A DNA stretch of 64,000 bases from Nectonema munidae. Taxonomy: Eukaryota > Nematomorpha > Nectonematoida > Nectonematidae. The first letter of the stretch is position 1. Every line of letters starts with the position of its first letter. The position numbers were made by a program, and so were the translations under genes. Where the stretch lies: NCBI GenBank assembly GCA_030549495.1, contig JAUIRK010000875.1, forward strand, positions 1 through 64,000. The letters are read 5' to 3'. A model generated the notes under the pieces. It saw only the letters and a program-made list of their open reading frames with translations. It was not told where the DNA came from and ran no database searches. This document shows positions 36,914-48,468 of the stretch, in pieces.

Positions 36914-39110
36914 CTTATTGAGAAAAATTGATTAAAACACATATTTTGATCTATTTATCTTCTCTTTAGAAATTTATATGCAGTAAACAATAATAAAAAT
37001 AATATTTATCCAAAACATATTTTTTTCGAATCAAAGTGTAAATCAAACCCGCACTTAAATTTTGGATGATTATTCAAAAGAAGTAAAAAACTAATGTTAA
37101 TTTATAAAAAACCAAAACTAAAATGATTTTATAAAAATCTAAAAATAAATAGTGGACTACGATTATCCAACAAAACTTGTACATTCGATCTACATTTTTA
37201 ACTTCAAAAATAATTTTAAATTTATTAGAAAAACATTATACTGACCAATAAAAAAAACGAAGGTTAATTTATAAAAAAAATGGAAAAACTAATACTATTT
37301 TATAAAAATCTACAAATAAATTTAGATTCTGAGAGTAGAGTCGCTTTATAATTGTACTGGAAATTGTCACAGAATATAGGTAAAAATTTGTCCTAATGAA
37401 AGGAGCTTTAGTTTAAAATGCATCCCTTATCTCCTAATTAATGGTATGAAGCCCATGGAAAATAAAAACAGTAAAAGGTATTTCTTAAGTACTTGTGATA
37501 TAAGTAATGTATTCTGAAAGCCCATAAAAAATGCTTTAATTTGGTATATCGCATGATGCATTTTGTTGAGAAATGTGAAAGTTATAAGCGTTTTAATATT
37601 TGACTAAGATTTAAGCTAGGAACACTACAAATAAACTAAGCGTACACTAGCCCGATAAAATAAACCACACACGCGTGCTAAAGATGTGGTGAAGCGTATG
37701 CGAGATAAGAATTTCCTGCGCTCAGAAACGCGTAATGCAACATGTGTTAATCTTTCTTCGCATAGTTAACCGCTAAAATCAATAACAATCGTTTTAGAAT
37801 CAATAATGTGATTTATTCTTCGCACACTGTCGGTATAAAAATAACGAGTGCCCTTCGTTAAAAATTAGAAAGGTTGTATCTAAACTAAATAAAAGTAGAC
37901 TATGATTATCCAACAAAACTCATTATTTCTTCAATGTGGATGCATGCGCACACGTGTTAGATTCGAAAATTATAATTATTTTATAAAAATATAGAAATAA
38001 ATTTAGGATTATAGTGAAAAAAAATAAATTCATGAGATTACTTATTGAGAAAAACTTATTAATACACGTGAAAAAAAAATAAATTCATGAGATTACTTAT
38101 TGAGAAAAATTGATTAAAACACATATTTTGATCTATTTATCTTCTCTTTAGAAATTTATATGAAGTAAACAATAATAAAAATAATATTTATCCAAAACAT
38201 ATTTTTTTCGAATCAAAGTGTAAATCAAACTCGCACTTAAATTTTGGATGATTAATTCAAAAGAAGTAAAAAACTAATGTTAATTTATAAAAAACCGAAA
38301 ACTAAAATGATTTTATGAAAATCTAAAAATAAATAGTGGACTACGATTATCCAACAAAACTTGTACATTCGATCTACATTTTTCACTTCAAAAATAATTT
38401 TAAATTTATTAGATAAACATTATACTGACCAATAAAAAAACGAAGGTTAATTTATAAAAAAAAGGAAAAACTAATACTATTTTATAAAAATCTACAAATA
38501 AATTTAGATTCTGAGAGTAGAGTCGCTTTATAATTGTGCTGGAAATTGTCACATAATATAGGTAAAAATTTGTCATAATGAAAGGAGCTTTAGTTTAAAA
38601 TGCATCCCTTATCTGCTAATTAATGGTATGAAGCCCATGGAAAATAAAAACAGTAAAATGGCATTTCTTAAGTACTTATGATATAAGTAAAGTATTCTGA
38701 AAGCCCATAAAAAATGCTTTAATTTGGTATATCGCATGATGCATTTTGTTGAGAAATGTGAAAGTTATAAGCGTTTTAATATTTGACTAAGATTTAAGCT
38801 AGGAACACTACAAATAAACTAAGCGTACACTAGCCCGATAAAATAAACCACACACGCGTGCTAAAGATGTGGTGAAGCGTATGCGAGATAAGAATTCACT
38901 GCGCTCACAAACGCGTAATGCAACATGTGTTCATCTTTCTTCGCATAGTTATGCTCTAAAATCAATCAATAATGTGATTTATTATTCGCACACTGTCGGT
39001 ATAAATATAACGAATGCTCTTCGTTAAAAATTAGAAAGGTTGTATCTAAACTAAATAAAAGTAGACTACGATTATCCAACAAAATTCGTACATTCAATCG
39101 ACAAAACCAC
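36914..39110 (+). repeat. Direct tandem duplication, period about 1182 bp, plus a third partial unit
   Basis: CTTATTGAGAAAAATTGATT starts unit A at 36914 and unit B at 38096. The two stay collinear for about 1 kb with small differences. A sub-segment (AACCACACACGCGTGCTAAA...) occurs at 37663, 38846 and again at 39105, which makes a third partial copy to about 39350. A 57-bp direct repeat sits at the A/B junction (about 38020-38100). The units are non-coding; a frame at 39140-39382 exists only in the third copy. Confidence 0.9.
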
Positions 39111-39350
39111 ACACGCGTGCTAAAGATGTGGTGTAGCGTATGCGAGATAAGAATTCACTGCGCTCACAAACGCGTAATGCAACATGTGTTAATCTTTCTT
39201 CGCATAATTATGCTCTAAAATCAATCAATAATGTGATTTATTCTTCGCACACTGTCGGTATAATTTTTAACGAATGCCCTTCGTTAAAAATTAGAAAGTT
39301 TGTATCTAAACTAAATAAAAGTAGACTACGATTATCAAACAAAACTCTTA

Positions 39351-40038
39351 CATTTAATCGACATTTTTCACTTGAAAAATAATTTAAAATTTATTAGAAA
39401 AATATTATACTGACCTATACTACTGACCCATAAAAAGTAAAAAATATATATTAATTTTCGACAGTTTTATTTAACTATGACATTTTAAAATGTTAAAAAC
39501 CATATTCTACCTTTGTGAATATAAAATTTTGAAGAAATAATATATAAACTCATCACGTTAATTATTGGTATTTTTTGAAACTAGATAAAAGTTGACTGAC
39601 CTCACATAAAAGCGGATTTTGGAAAAATAAAAATATATTTATTTGTAAAACCTAGCCTATTTTACCCACAAAGAGTATAGCTTCAAATCTTGTACATTCG
39701 ATCAACATTTTTCACTTCAAAAATAATTTAAAATTTATTAGAAAAACATTATACTGACCTATACTACTGACCCATAAAAAGTAAAAAATATATATTAATT
39801 TTCGACAGTTTTATTCAACTATGAAATTTTAAAATGTAAAAAATCATATTTTACCTTTGTGAATATAAAATATTGAAAAAATATTATATAAATTAAGAAC
39901 GTTAATTATTATTGGTATTTTTTGAAACTAGATAAAACTTGACTGACCTCACATAAAAGCAGATTTTGGAAAAATGAAAATATATTTATTTGTATAACCT
40001 AGCCTATGTTAACCACAAAGAGTATACCTTTCTAATGA
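39351..40038 (+). repeat. Direct tandem duplication, period 344 bp
   Basis: CATTTAATCGACATTTTTCA (39351) and CATTCGATCAACATTTTTCA (39695) start two collinear units that share ACTGACCTATACTACTGACC and the CACAAAGAGTATA end. Non-coding. The start of the unit also matches part of the 1182-bp unit (near 37180), so the two systems are related. Confidence 0.88.
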
Positions 40039-40310
40039 TATCATTTTCATTCAATTTTTTTTTAAAAATCTTCACATTATGCTTAAATAAAAAGGTGGTC
40101 CGTAATTTTTTCAAAAATTTAGACAAAATTTTTCGAAGTAAAGTCCATTTATTAAAATTTGTTAAAACTTTTGCAAAAATAAATTATTCTAGAGTATGTA
40201 GCAAACGATAAGCTTTCTAATGATATATATATCATGAAAAAGAAATATTGAAAAACAGTTTAATTCTTCCTTCAAATCAAACAAGTAAAAATTTTCAAAA
40301 AGTAGTATTG

Positions 40311-40320
40311 GTAGTAGTAG

Positions 40321-40350
<30 letters not shown>
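40311..40350 (+). repeat. Trinucleotide (TAG/TAT)n microsatellite
   Basis: TAGTAGTAGTATTATTATTA and continuing ATT units, about 13 triplets. Confidence 0.9.
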
Positions 40351-40351
<1 letters not shown>

Positions 40352-40689
40352 TACATATTTCAACCAATCATATAGTTTTTATGAAATAAAACTGCAATTT
40401 CAAAGTTAAATTTTTTGAACTTTTAGGTAGAATTTTTGAAATGTGGCTTTCAATATGTATGTAAAATATTTTTTGAAAATTTTTATTTTAAGTATATTTT
40501 TTAAGCATTTTACGATTTACACATTTAAATATATAATAAGGCTGGCAAGTTTTGCGAGTTGTCTCCCCGGAGGTCTTGCCAGACCTCTGATATCTTTAAA
40601 ATATTTATTATAAAATAAATAATTAAACTTACTTTAATTTCTAACCATTGTAAAACAAATAAAAAAATTTAATATAAATTAATGTGTGA

Positions 40690-42582
40690 TGTATACGCAG
40701 TTTTTTGTTTGTTATTATGAATACAAGGTTTTCTTGCAAAGATTTTCCTTTCTGGGAAGTACTCCTGGACTTACTCATTTAACTATAACTGGTTGTAGAC
40801 TTCCAACCTTTAAACAAGTTTTGCTGTGCTATCTTAGCTTTATGAAAAAGTTTAGAGAAGAGGATTCTGCTAAAAACACAAAAATAAGTGTTCTTAGTTC
40901 AAAAAAAGTCGTTGAGGAAGTCGAGAAGCACTATCAGAAAGCGAATATACCAACAATAGCTAAAAACAAAATATATCAGAAAATTTTATTGTTTGTATCA
41001 GAATATAATAAAATAAAAAAATTCAAAGTTGGTGATCGTCAAAATAGTACAAAGATTAAAAAAATTTCAAAATCATTTAACACAAAGAATGCTTTTTTGG
41101 CTAAGAGATGTTTTGCAAAAAATGGAAAAGAGGTAAAACACCCATTGAAAAAAAAGAGATAGATGAAGATATCCATTTTTTAGAAAAAATGATACATGAC
41201 AGAGATAATGCTTCTTACAGTGGGGTAGATACAAAAAGTGCTTTACTAAAAGAAAAAATTAAAAAACAAAAAATTTCAGATATTAAAGAAGAGTTTAACC
41301 TTGAAAAAGATTGTCAAGAAAGAGAAGATAACATAATGTTGGAAGAGAACACTGAAATTTTAACCAAAAGATCGCATAAAAGGTGTAAAAAAAGTGGAAC
41401 AAATATTTATGTACCTCATGATATCTTAAAAAAAGAAAATTTAGTTCCTACCTTCATTAGAAACAATGTCTCATCAACAGCTTCTGCTACAATTCTTCAG
41501 TCATTTATTGAAGCGTGTGAAGGTGATACAAGCAAAATAAATTTACATCCTTCTCAAGCCTACAAGTATAAAGTTCAGAAAAAACTGCTAAAATAATAAA
41601 AAGTTTGTGGGCATCAGAAACTTTTTTAAATTTGCATTGGGATGGAAAGTTACTCCCAACATTAAGAAGTAAGTTTCATTATGAAGAGAGAATGCCTGTT
41701 GTCGTTTCGAACAATGACATAATTAAATTGCTTGGCGTGCCTTTGATAAGTCCATATGAAAAAAATAAAGGTGGGGATGTTCTTTCAAAAGCTTCTGTAG
41801 ATTTGCTTGAAAGTTGGGATTATAAGGAATCTGTTAAAACTATGGTGTTTGATACCACAAGTCTTAATTAATACTGGACGTTTATCAGCCACTTGTGTAT
41901 TTATTCAAAGTAAATTAGGAAGACCTCTTTTTTGGTGTCCCTGCAGACATCACATTGGAGAAATTATGTTAAAGAAAATTTGGGAAACTACAAAAATTTA
42001 CAAATCATCTGGACCAGAAGTAAATCTTTTTAATAAATTTAGAAGAAACTTTCAAGTTTTTTACTCAGAAGAGCGATCTAATTACACTTATTACGAAGGA
42101 AAAAGTATAAATGCGAACATATTCTTTTTAAAATTATGCTAAAAAAGAGTTTAGTTAGAAATGACTACAAGGAACTTCTTCTCTTGTCTCTGATGTATCT
42201 AGAAGGTGAAAGTCAATTTGTAAAATTCAGAGTACCAGGTTCTATAAGTAAAGCAAGATGGATGGTAATTATTCTCTACTGTTTAAAAATTGTTATGTTT
42301 AAAAATAACGTTTTGGTAGAATTAAAAGATTTTCCACCCCACCAGATGGAAAAAATGATTGATTTTGTTGAATTTTGCATATTTTATTATTTACCATGGT
42401 GGTTTACAGCTGACATCCCTCAGAACACCGTTCATAATGATTTGGTTTTACTTAATTCTTTTCTTGAAGATGAGAAGAACGCAATGTTTATCTCTGCTAA
42501 AAAAGTTTTCATGAATCATCTTTGGTACCTATGCGAAGAAATGGCTCTGAAATTTTATTTTATTTTATTTCATTTTAACTGA
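40690..42582 (+). pseudogene. Unassigned transposase-like gene (FDTTxxNTG ... CRHHxxE family), broken
   Basis: Frames in order are 40686-41162 (GCRLPTFKQVLLCYLSF; Lys-rich linker), 41108-41596, 41605-41871, 41807-42142 and 42136-42582, so about four frame changes break the gene. Landmarks are FLNLHWDGKLLPTL, ERMPVVVSNN, IIKLLGVPLIS, TMVFDTTSLN then TGRLSATCVFIQ, PLFWCPCRHHIGE, SSGPEVNLFNKFRRN, and later RVPGSISKARWMVIILYCLK. The C-x2-H inside CRHH and the later ARW recall the hAT-like arrangement (D, CxxH, RW, E), but the spacing and wording do not fit any named hAT group I know. The family also appears at 17872-18440. It is probably a mobile-element protein. No ends were found. Confidence 0.6.
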
Positions 42583-42589
42583 CAATCTT

Positions 42590-43330
42590 TAAAAGTTTTT
42601 ACTTTTAAATATCTAAAAAAATTATACCAAAACCGTACAAATTAGGGATTTTGTGGACTCTGAATTTTCCCGAGCGCATATCTTATTTCTATTTATTTTT
42701 ATCACTATGTAAACAACAATTTTAGATTACAAAGGTTTTACAAGAAATTCTTCAATTTATTGTAGCTAGCTATTCTTGAAATAATATAATTGCACTGTTC
42801 GCTTTGTTGACTTCGAGTGAGGTGTATAAGATGCTCAAACTCCTTGCTAATTAATATTACATCATGTAGAGGTAGACTGTATAAATTATAATTGTACTTT
42901 TAATATATACACGTCACATAAAGAATGTTAAATACGTGGCATATTCTGAGTACACAAACTCTCAAATGTCCATCATTGGTTTAATTTGTTTTGATTGGAT
43001 GACGGAATTTTTTGAGTAGTATTTGAATACCAACTAAAATATGCAAGATATTCTTTTGCTCTGACGAACGTTTTAACACTAAACCGACAGGATAATATTC
43101 TTACTCAAATAAGCATTACATAGAAAAATAGATAGCAATACCATGTTTTTCAATGAAAAGTTTATTTAAAAATTTCATTATCAGTGTTTTCTATTTCCCG
43201 TCTATTTGTTCTTTAAAAGAAGAAACTTCAGAATTATCACAAAGTTCTTCAAAGAACTTCAAAACATATATTCGTCAAGATATTTCAGAATTATTTACAA
43301 TTTTATATAACATCCAGATCAAAGCAAGAT
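42590..43330. other. No gene seen
   Basis: AT-rich spacer without recognisable content. Confidence 0.5.
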
Positions 43331-43541
43331 ATAATATATGCCATTTTTACTTCTAAATTTTCTTTTTTTAGTCCTAAATTGTATTTTTCAATTCCAATTT
43401 GTCTTTTTTTAATTATAAAATGTCTTTTTTTAATTATAAAATGTCTTTTTTAAATTCTAAACGCTCTTATATAAAATAAAATTGAAAAAAAGACAATTTC
43501 AAACTAAAAAAGACAAAGTAGAATTGAAAAATGGTATATTA
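43331..43541. repeat. Imperfect A/T palindrome, about 210 bp
   Basis: The left side (ATATATGCCATTTTTACTTC, then TTTTTCAATTCCAATTTGTC) is mirrored on the right by GACAAAGTAGAATTGAAAAA then TGGTATATT. Short units of AATGTCTTTTTTTAATTATA repeat near the centre. Could be a decayed miniature foldback element. Confidence 0.55.
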
Positions 43542-43914
43542 AAAATACAGCTAGAGGCCATCACTTAGTTTTTGCTTTGGTTGAATAGGTACAACACATT
43601 TGATCAATGATATCTACGCCATATTTAGTTGAATTAAAATAAGTAGTAATTTGGGGTTGTGAAGGCTGATCAGAATTAAAACAACTTTTTTACTTTTTGC
43701 TATGTTTGGAATAATATATTATAAGTGAAGAAAATATTTGAAGTGAAAACTGCCATACTTTCTGCTTACCATTTTTTCAACTTCAATGGGAATTCTCTTT
43801 TATTATGACGCAACGTTCCCGCAAAACTTGTACTTTCAGAAAGTTTAACAGAAACTTAAGTTTTTGTGTAAGGAAATTGTCACACGTTGTATTGTAACCT
43901 TTTTTGCAATGAAA

Positions 43915-44610
43915 GCCTGCTAGGCTAACTTTTTAACAACATATTCACCAAGAGGACAATAGGCTCTTTCTTCATTCTTATCAAGATAGGGAGAGAGAGA
44001 ACAAAAGTCTTTTGATTTCACGTCCACCTTTAACCAAAATTTTATCCCATTTTGTCTGGCAAGTTGGGCCACAAGTAACTGTGTAAATGAGCATCCTGCT
44101 TTTGTTGTGAATAGTTGCTCATCAATAGTAAATTCTGGATAAAGAACATAAGATCTTCGGCTATTTTCCAAAAATAAATCCCAAATTTAGATATCACAGC
44201 AAATTTATCTTGTTTTATACGACTTTTTGACTTTTAAAATCAAATCTCAAGTATTTTATTATTTCTTCCAATCTTTCTTGGTGAATATACTCCATTATTT
44301 GACCATAAGCTTCTTGACAAAAGTTTTCTTGCTCCAAACAGCTCTTCTGAGTAAGCATGGAGCCAAACAATTTTTAACCGCTTTTACGTTACTAATTTTA
44401 CTCCAATCAGTTCCATCTTTAGCTGGAGTTATACTTTCACCTTCTTGAGTGTTCATATAAAACAGTAGTCATATTCGAGCTATATACTATCATCAGAAGA
44501 AACTCCTTCCTAATCACTCGACCCTTGATTATAAAAAGAATGTGATTCAATTTCAGACCCATTGAATAAAAATTCATCATCTCTTCCTGAGTCTTCATCG
44601 ATCATATCTT
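43915..44610 (-). pseudogene. piggyBac transposase fragment (N-terminal to catalytic part)
   Basis: From the right: an acidic leader (about 44600-44520), then DGTDWSKISNVKAV near 44410. SRRSYVLYPEFTIDEQLFTT follows at about 44163-44105, with QNGIKFWLKVDVKSKDF and CPLGEYVVKKL after it. TIDEQL plus GIKFW is the family signature (DDE_Tnp_1_7), and the LGEYVVKKL end is its usual continuation. The C-terminal third is missing. The copy is broken in the 44170-44400 part. A G/C hairpin typical of piggyBac-like ends lies 330 bp upstream (44940). Confidence 0.8.
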
Positions 44611-44939
44611 TCATATATAATGAAGCTTTTGCTATTCAGTTTCGAATCGGTTTATCCATCAAAAAAGCATAAGTAAAAAAGTTAACAATATAATGAAAAT
44701 ATCAAAAAATGTTATTTAAATGGGGAACAAATGGAAGAGTAAACAAAGAAAGAAGTTTGCGAGATTATATATCAGACTAATCTATGACAGCTTTTGATGT
44801 TATCTGTTCTCTCTTCCATATCTCAAGTGCTGTGTGTCAAAAGCAATGATTTGTAATTTTATATCTTGCTCTTCCATAAATATTCACCTAGAAGAGATGA
44901 GGATGTTTCATCTAACATATGTTCAGCACTATATACTGC

Positions 44940-44956
44940 GGGGTCAAAATGACCCC
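44940..44956. other. Hairpin GGGGTCA-AAA-TGACCCC
   Basis: A perfect 7-bp stem. A related sequence (GGTTATTTTGACCGCAATG) lies at 45115, so this may be the end region of the piggyBac copy to its left. 44957-45698 otherwise has no gene. Confidence 0.5.
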
Positions 44957-45698
44957 AACGTCACTTTATGTATATCGTTAATTTGTGTTCAAACAAAAGA
45001 ACATATCGTTTTAAATTTAATGCAATTAAGAGTTAGGTGAATAGAACAAATTAATAAAATATTTCAAATTTATTTTAAAGAATTTAAGAATACAGCAATG
45101 GAAATTTTAAAATGAGGTTATTTTGACCGCAATGTCGTTTTAGTGTGTGGCATAACTAATTACAGAGCATAAGATGAAATTGATGTAGTGTATTCCCCCG
45201 GGTCTAACTATTTTACAACAAACACATTTACGACGCACAAAGAGCCATTTTATGAATATTTTACTTTTGTAAAAAAAAAGGAAATTTTTTTTGTATGGGT
45301 TAGGACTCTTTAGACGATAATCATTCGCTACAAAATTAGTTACAAAACAAATTTAACAGAATTAGTTACAAATTAAACTTGACCTTCGCAGGACACACAT
45401 CGGCTTTTTACTCAAGTCGACTTATTTAACTCGATCTTTGTAAATAAATCAAATATATAACAAAATAGAAAAAGGATAGATTGATACAAATCTTTTATTT
45501 AATGCATTCACAGTTAGAACTTCCCCTTTTTTGTGGTTTTTATACTGATATGATTATTATAGAAAATATTTTCTTTCAAAAAATTTTATTTTTAATTCGA
45601 ATAATACAAAATAACATTTTCAACGAAAAAATCTGAAAATTCAAAAATTATTATATTTCATCAAAGTTATTTTTAGGTTCAATTATTTGAACATTTTT

Positions 45699-48000
45699 TA
45701 ACGCCATCTAAAAAAAGATAATAAAACACAAAAGAAAAAGTTTCAGAAAAATTTTATGGAAGTTTCTGGATCTGTAAAATAAGGCAGTAAAAAAAGTGTA
45801 TGAGCATTTTTAAATTTTGAAAAATATAATGAAAGTTGGATTAAAAAGTGGAGCAAGTTTTATTCACAAAATGAACAAAAAAAGTCTCATTTACTAAATT
45901 CTTCCAAATTCACAATATCATATATATAAAAAGTTAACCATCAAAAAATAAACATTTGATAAATATACTTAAAAGGAAAATAGAAATAGAGGTAATAATG
46001 GTAATGTCATTAAAATGATAAATAAAGGTGACAAAATTACAAATTAGAATTTTTTAAAAAAATGTTTTTACACATAAACTTTTTATAATTTGAACATCTT
46101 CTAGTGCCTCGTGTTCTAGGTCTACATTCTAAGACGAGTAATATCCTCTAGTGGCAGAACTGTTTTCTATAGTTTGTGGTACTGGAGAAAACCCATAGTA
46201 AAGAAGGTTTTTGATGAGCTGTGAAATTTGGCTTATATTTGCGCGAATTCTCATAGAAATATGGCTACGTTTTTTGGATAAAACCAAGATTTTTATACCT
46301 CCATGATGAATAGATACAGCATCCTCAGTAAAAATGTGTTTATATTTGACCCATATATTGTATGCAGCGATATTTTAATATATAAATCTGGTGCTGAAGG
46401 TGGCCCATCAAATTAGTGATAAAATAAAGAGGTGAACACTAAAATAAATAATTTATTGAGCACTTAATGTAAATTTTTAAATGTAAATTTTAAGTGCTCA
46501 AAAAATGATTTATTTTAGTGTTCACCTCTTTATATTTAAATAATTAGAGAATGGCACAATTGTTCATGGCCTACTTCTTCTTCATCTTTTTCTTCATGAC
46601 CTACTTGGCGTGTAACAAATAAAACCCCTAGCCATTCTATTGAAACAATATAGTCCACGTTTATATTTGTTATATGAAATCAAGCTTTCGCGTTTTTTAT
46701 GCGATGTAATAGAAGCGGTTTTATTGCGTTGAGAAGACAAACATAAACTGCTTTAAAATTTTTCTTACCTTGTCTCTCCTGGATATAAATACAAAGTGAT
46801 GGACAGTTTGAGTACACAATTATACTTCCAATTTCATTTAAATTTAATGTACGCAGATAGTTTGCTTTCAAAATATACGGCACAAATCGACGTATTCGAT
46901 TTATCATCCCACAAATTGTCAAATTTTAGGAAAGAGACCATTGTGCCAAAGCATGTGATGTAAAATTTGGAAAAAAAAACATGATATAATAGGAATTTTT
47001 TTAGACATGAAAGGCATTTGATTCTGTTTGTAAAATGCTAGTTTGTTGATTCTGAATGAATACCACAACCCGATAGCAGTTCACTACTTTCTATCAAGCG
47101 TTTACAAATTTTTAAACTTGAAAAGTAGTTTTTGTCCAACATTCCCGGAATATAAATTGGGGGCTTCATAACTTAAAAAGTACTAGAATCATTTAGAATG
47201 TAAAACTTTAATTCCGTAGTGTCCAGGTTTTTTAGCGTCGTAAACTTTGAGTAAACTACCACCACGAAACTTCACTAACTGTTCATCAATGATTACTGCA
47301 TCAAGTGGGGTCCAAAATTTATGACATTTTTCGAAAAAATTATCATGAATGTACCTTACAGGTGATATTTTGTCTAGATAATTTCTACTACTAACGTCAT
47401 CAAAACGAATAAGATCTTTATAAATAAAAACATTCTTCTCCCGATTGCAGCGCGCAAAAAAAGATTAGATATTCGCAATAGGCTAGCAAATCGCTGATAA
47501 CAAATTTTTAACTCTAGCCACTTGGGAGCTGCCTTCCTAAATGAAATAAATATTTATTTAGCCCTTTACAGATTGCTTCATATTTCAAAAATAGGAATAG
47601 AAAAACTCGCTTACTTGTAATTTTCACCCGCCTTTTTCGTGTCATTTCAAAAACACGAGAAACTAAGGAAGGGACGAAAAACAAGTCAAAGATTTTTTCA
47701 ATTTCTTTGAAGTTTTTCGCTTCATTGGATGATCCACTTCGGAAGGAATAAACGTCTCTACAATTTCTTGCTTGAGCCATACCTCTTGAGGACTGTTGGG
47801 GCTCCCAGAAAAACTGTGTTCCATCAGGGGCTGTCAGAGAATTTTCTTCTTCAACATAAACTTCTTCTTCTGTTCCCACTCCTTCAAGACAGCTCTCGCT
47901 TCTGAAAACATCTGAGGCATCGGAATTTGAAGTAGATGTATACACTTCATCTTCTTCAGAGGAGCTTGATGTTGGAGTTGAAGATGAAAATTCCATATTC
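45699..48000 (-). pseudogene. piggyBac transposase, full extent but broken
   Basis: The N-terminus (47996-47520) is acidic and Ser-rich (SSTPTSSSSEEDEVY), followed by FKEIEKIFDLFFVPSLVSRV. The catalytic neighbourhood is at about 47460-47200: VIIDEQLVKFRGGSLLKVYD and KKPGHYGIKVLH. 46922-46680 has RRFVPYILKANYLRTL and ERQGKKNFKAVYVCL. The Arg/Cys-rich end (ECRPRTRGTRRCSNYKKF) is at about 46130-46080. The left edge may be TTAACGCCATCTA at 45699. Several frame changes break it. A small foldback lies inside it (46422-46536). It is a different subfamily from the copy at 43915. Confidence 0.8.
46422..46536. repeat. 115-bp foldback (miniature palindrome) within piggyBac
   Basis: AAAGAGGTGAACACTAAAAT plus AATAATTTATTGAGCACTTA is mirrored by TAAGTGCTCAAAAAATGATT plus TATTTTAGTGTTCACCTCTT. 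Arms are about 45 bp and the loop is 24 bp (46467-46490). It lies between the C-terminal finger and the preceding domain of the piggyBac gene, as expected of a later insertion. Confidence 0.85.
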
Positions 48001-48468
48001 CATATTCCAAGGAAAAATATTTAAACGGTGCAGAAAAGTGAGCTGAGTAAGCAAACAATGAAACAAATAACTAACTGAAGAATTGGCAAGAAAAACGAAA
48101 TGTATTGACTTGATAAATGTTACATAAGAGGAATGAGAAAACGAATCATTTCCAACCAAGTGAGAAATATAAAAACCAACTTTGCGGTATCGAGGATTTG
48201 GGTAAGATCTGAGCTTTTATGGAAATGTTAGAAATGATGACATAGCGCTTTATTCGGGCGTGTACTGCGTCCTGTGAATGTTCATAAAGTCTTGTTAATG
48301 TTGAACGTTTGGTTTCAAAAATGTAGATGCTCCTACACAAATTACATAAAACTTTGTATATGATATTTGCAAGTTGACAAGAGATCATGTAAAATCTAGG
48401 AGCATAAGTAGGTATGTTTGTGAAGGGGAAGCTTATGTGGTTCATATGATAAGTAGGTTTGTATAGTA
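48001..48468. other. No gene seen; flank between piggyBac and hAT
   Basis: A 119-codon minus frame (48505-48146) overlaps the hAT terminus and has no family resemblance. I regard it as chance. Confidence 0.45.

Noticed and set aside
39140-39382. 80-codon plus frame
   Set aside because: It lies in a tandemly duplicated non-coding unit and the frame is not kept in the sister copies.
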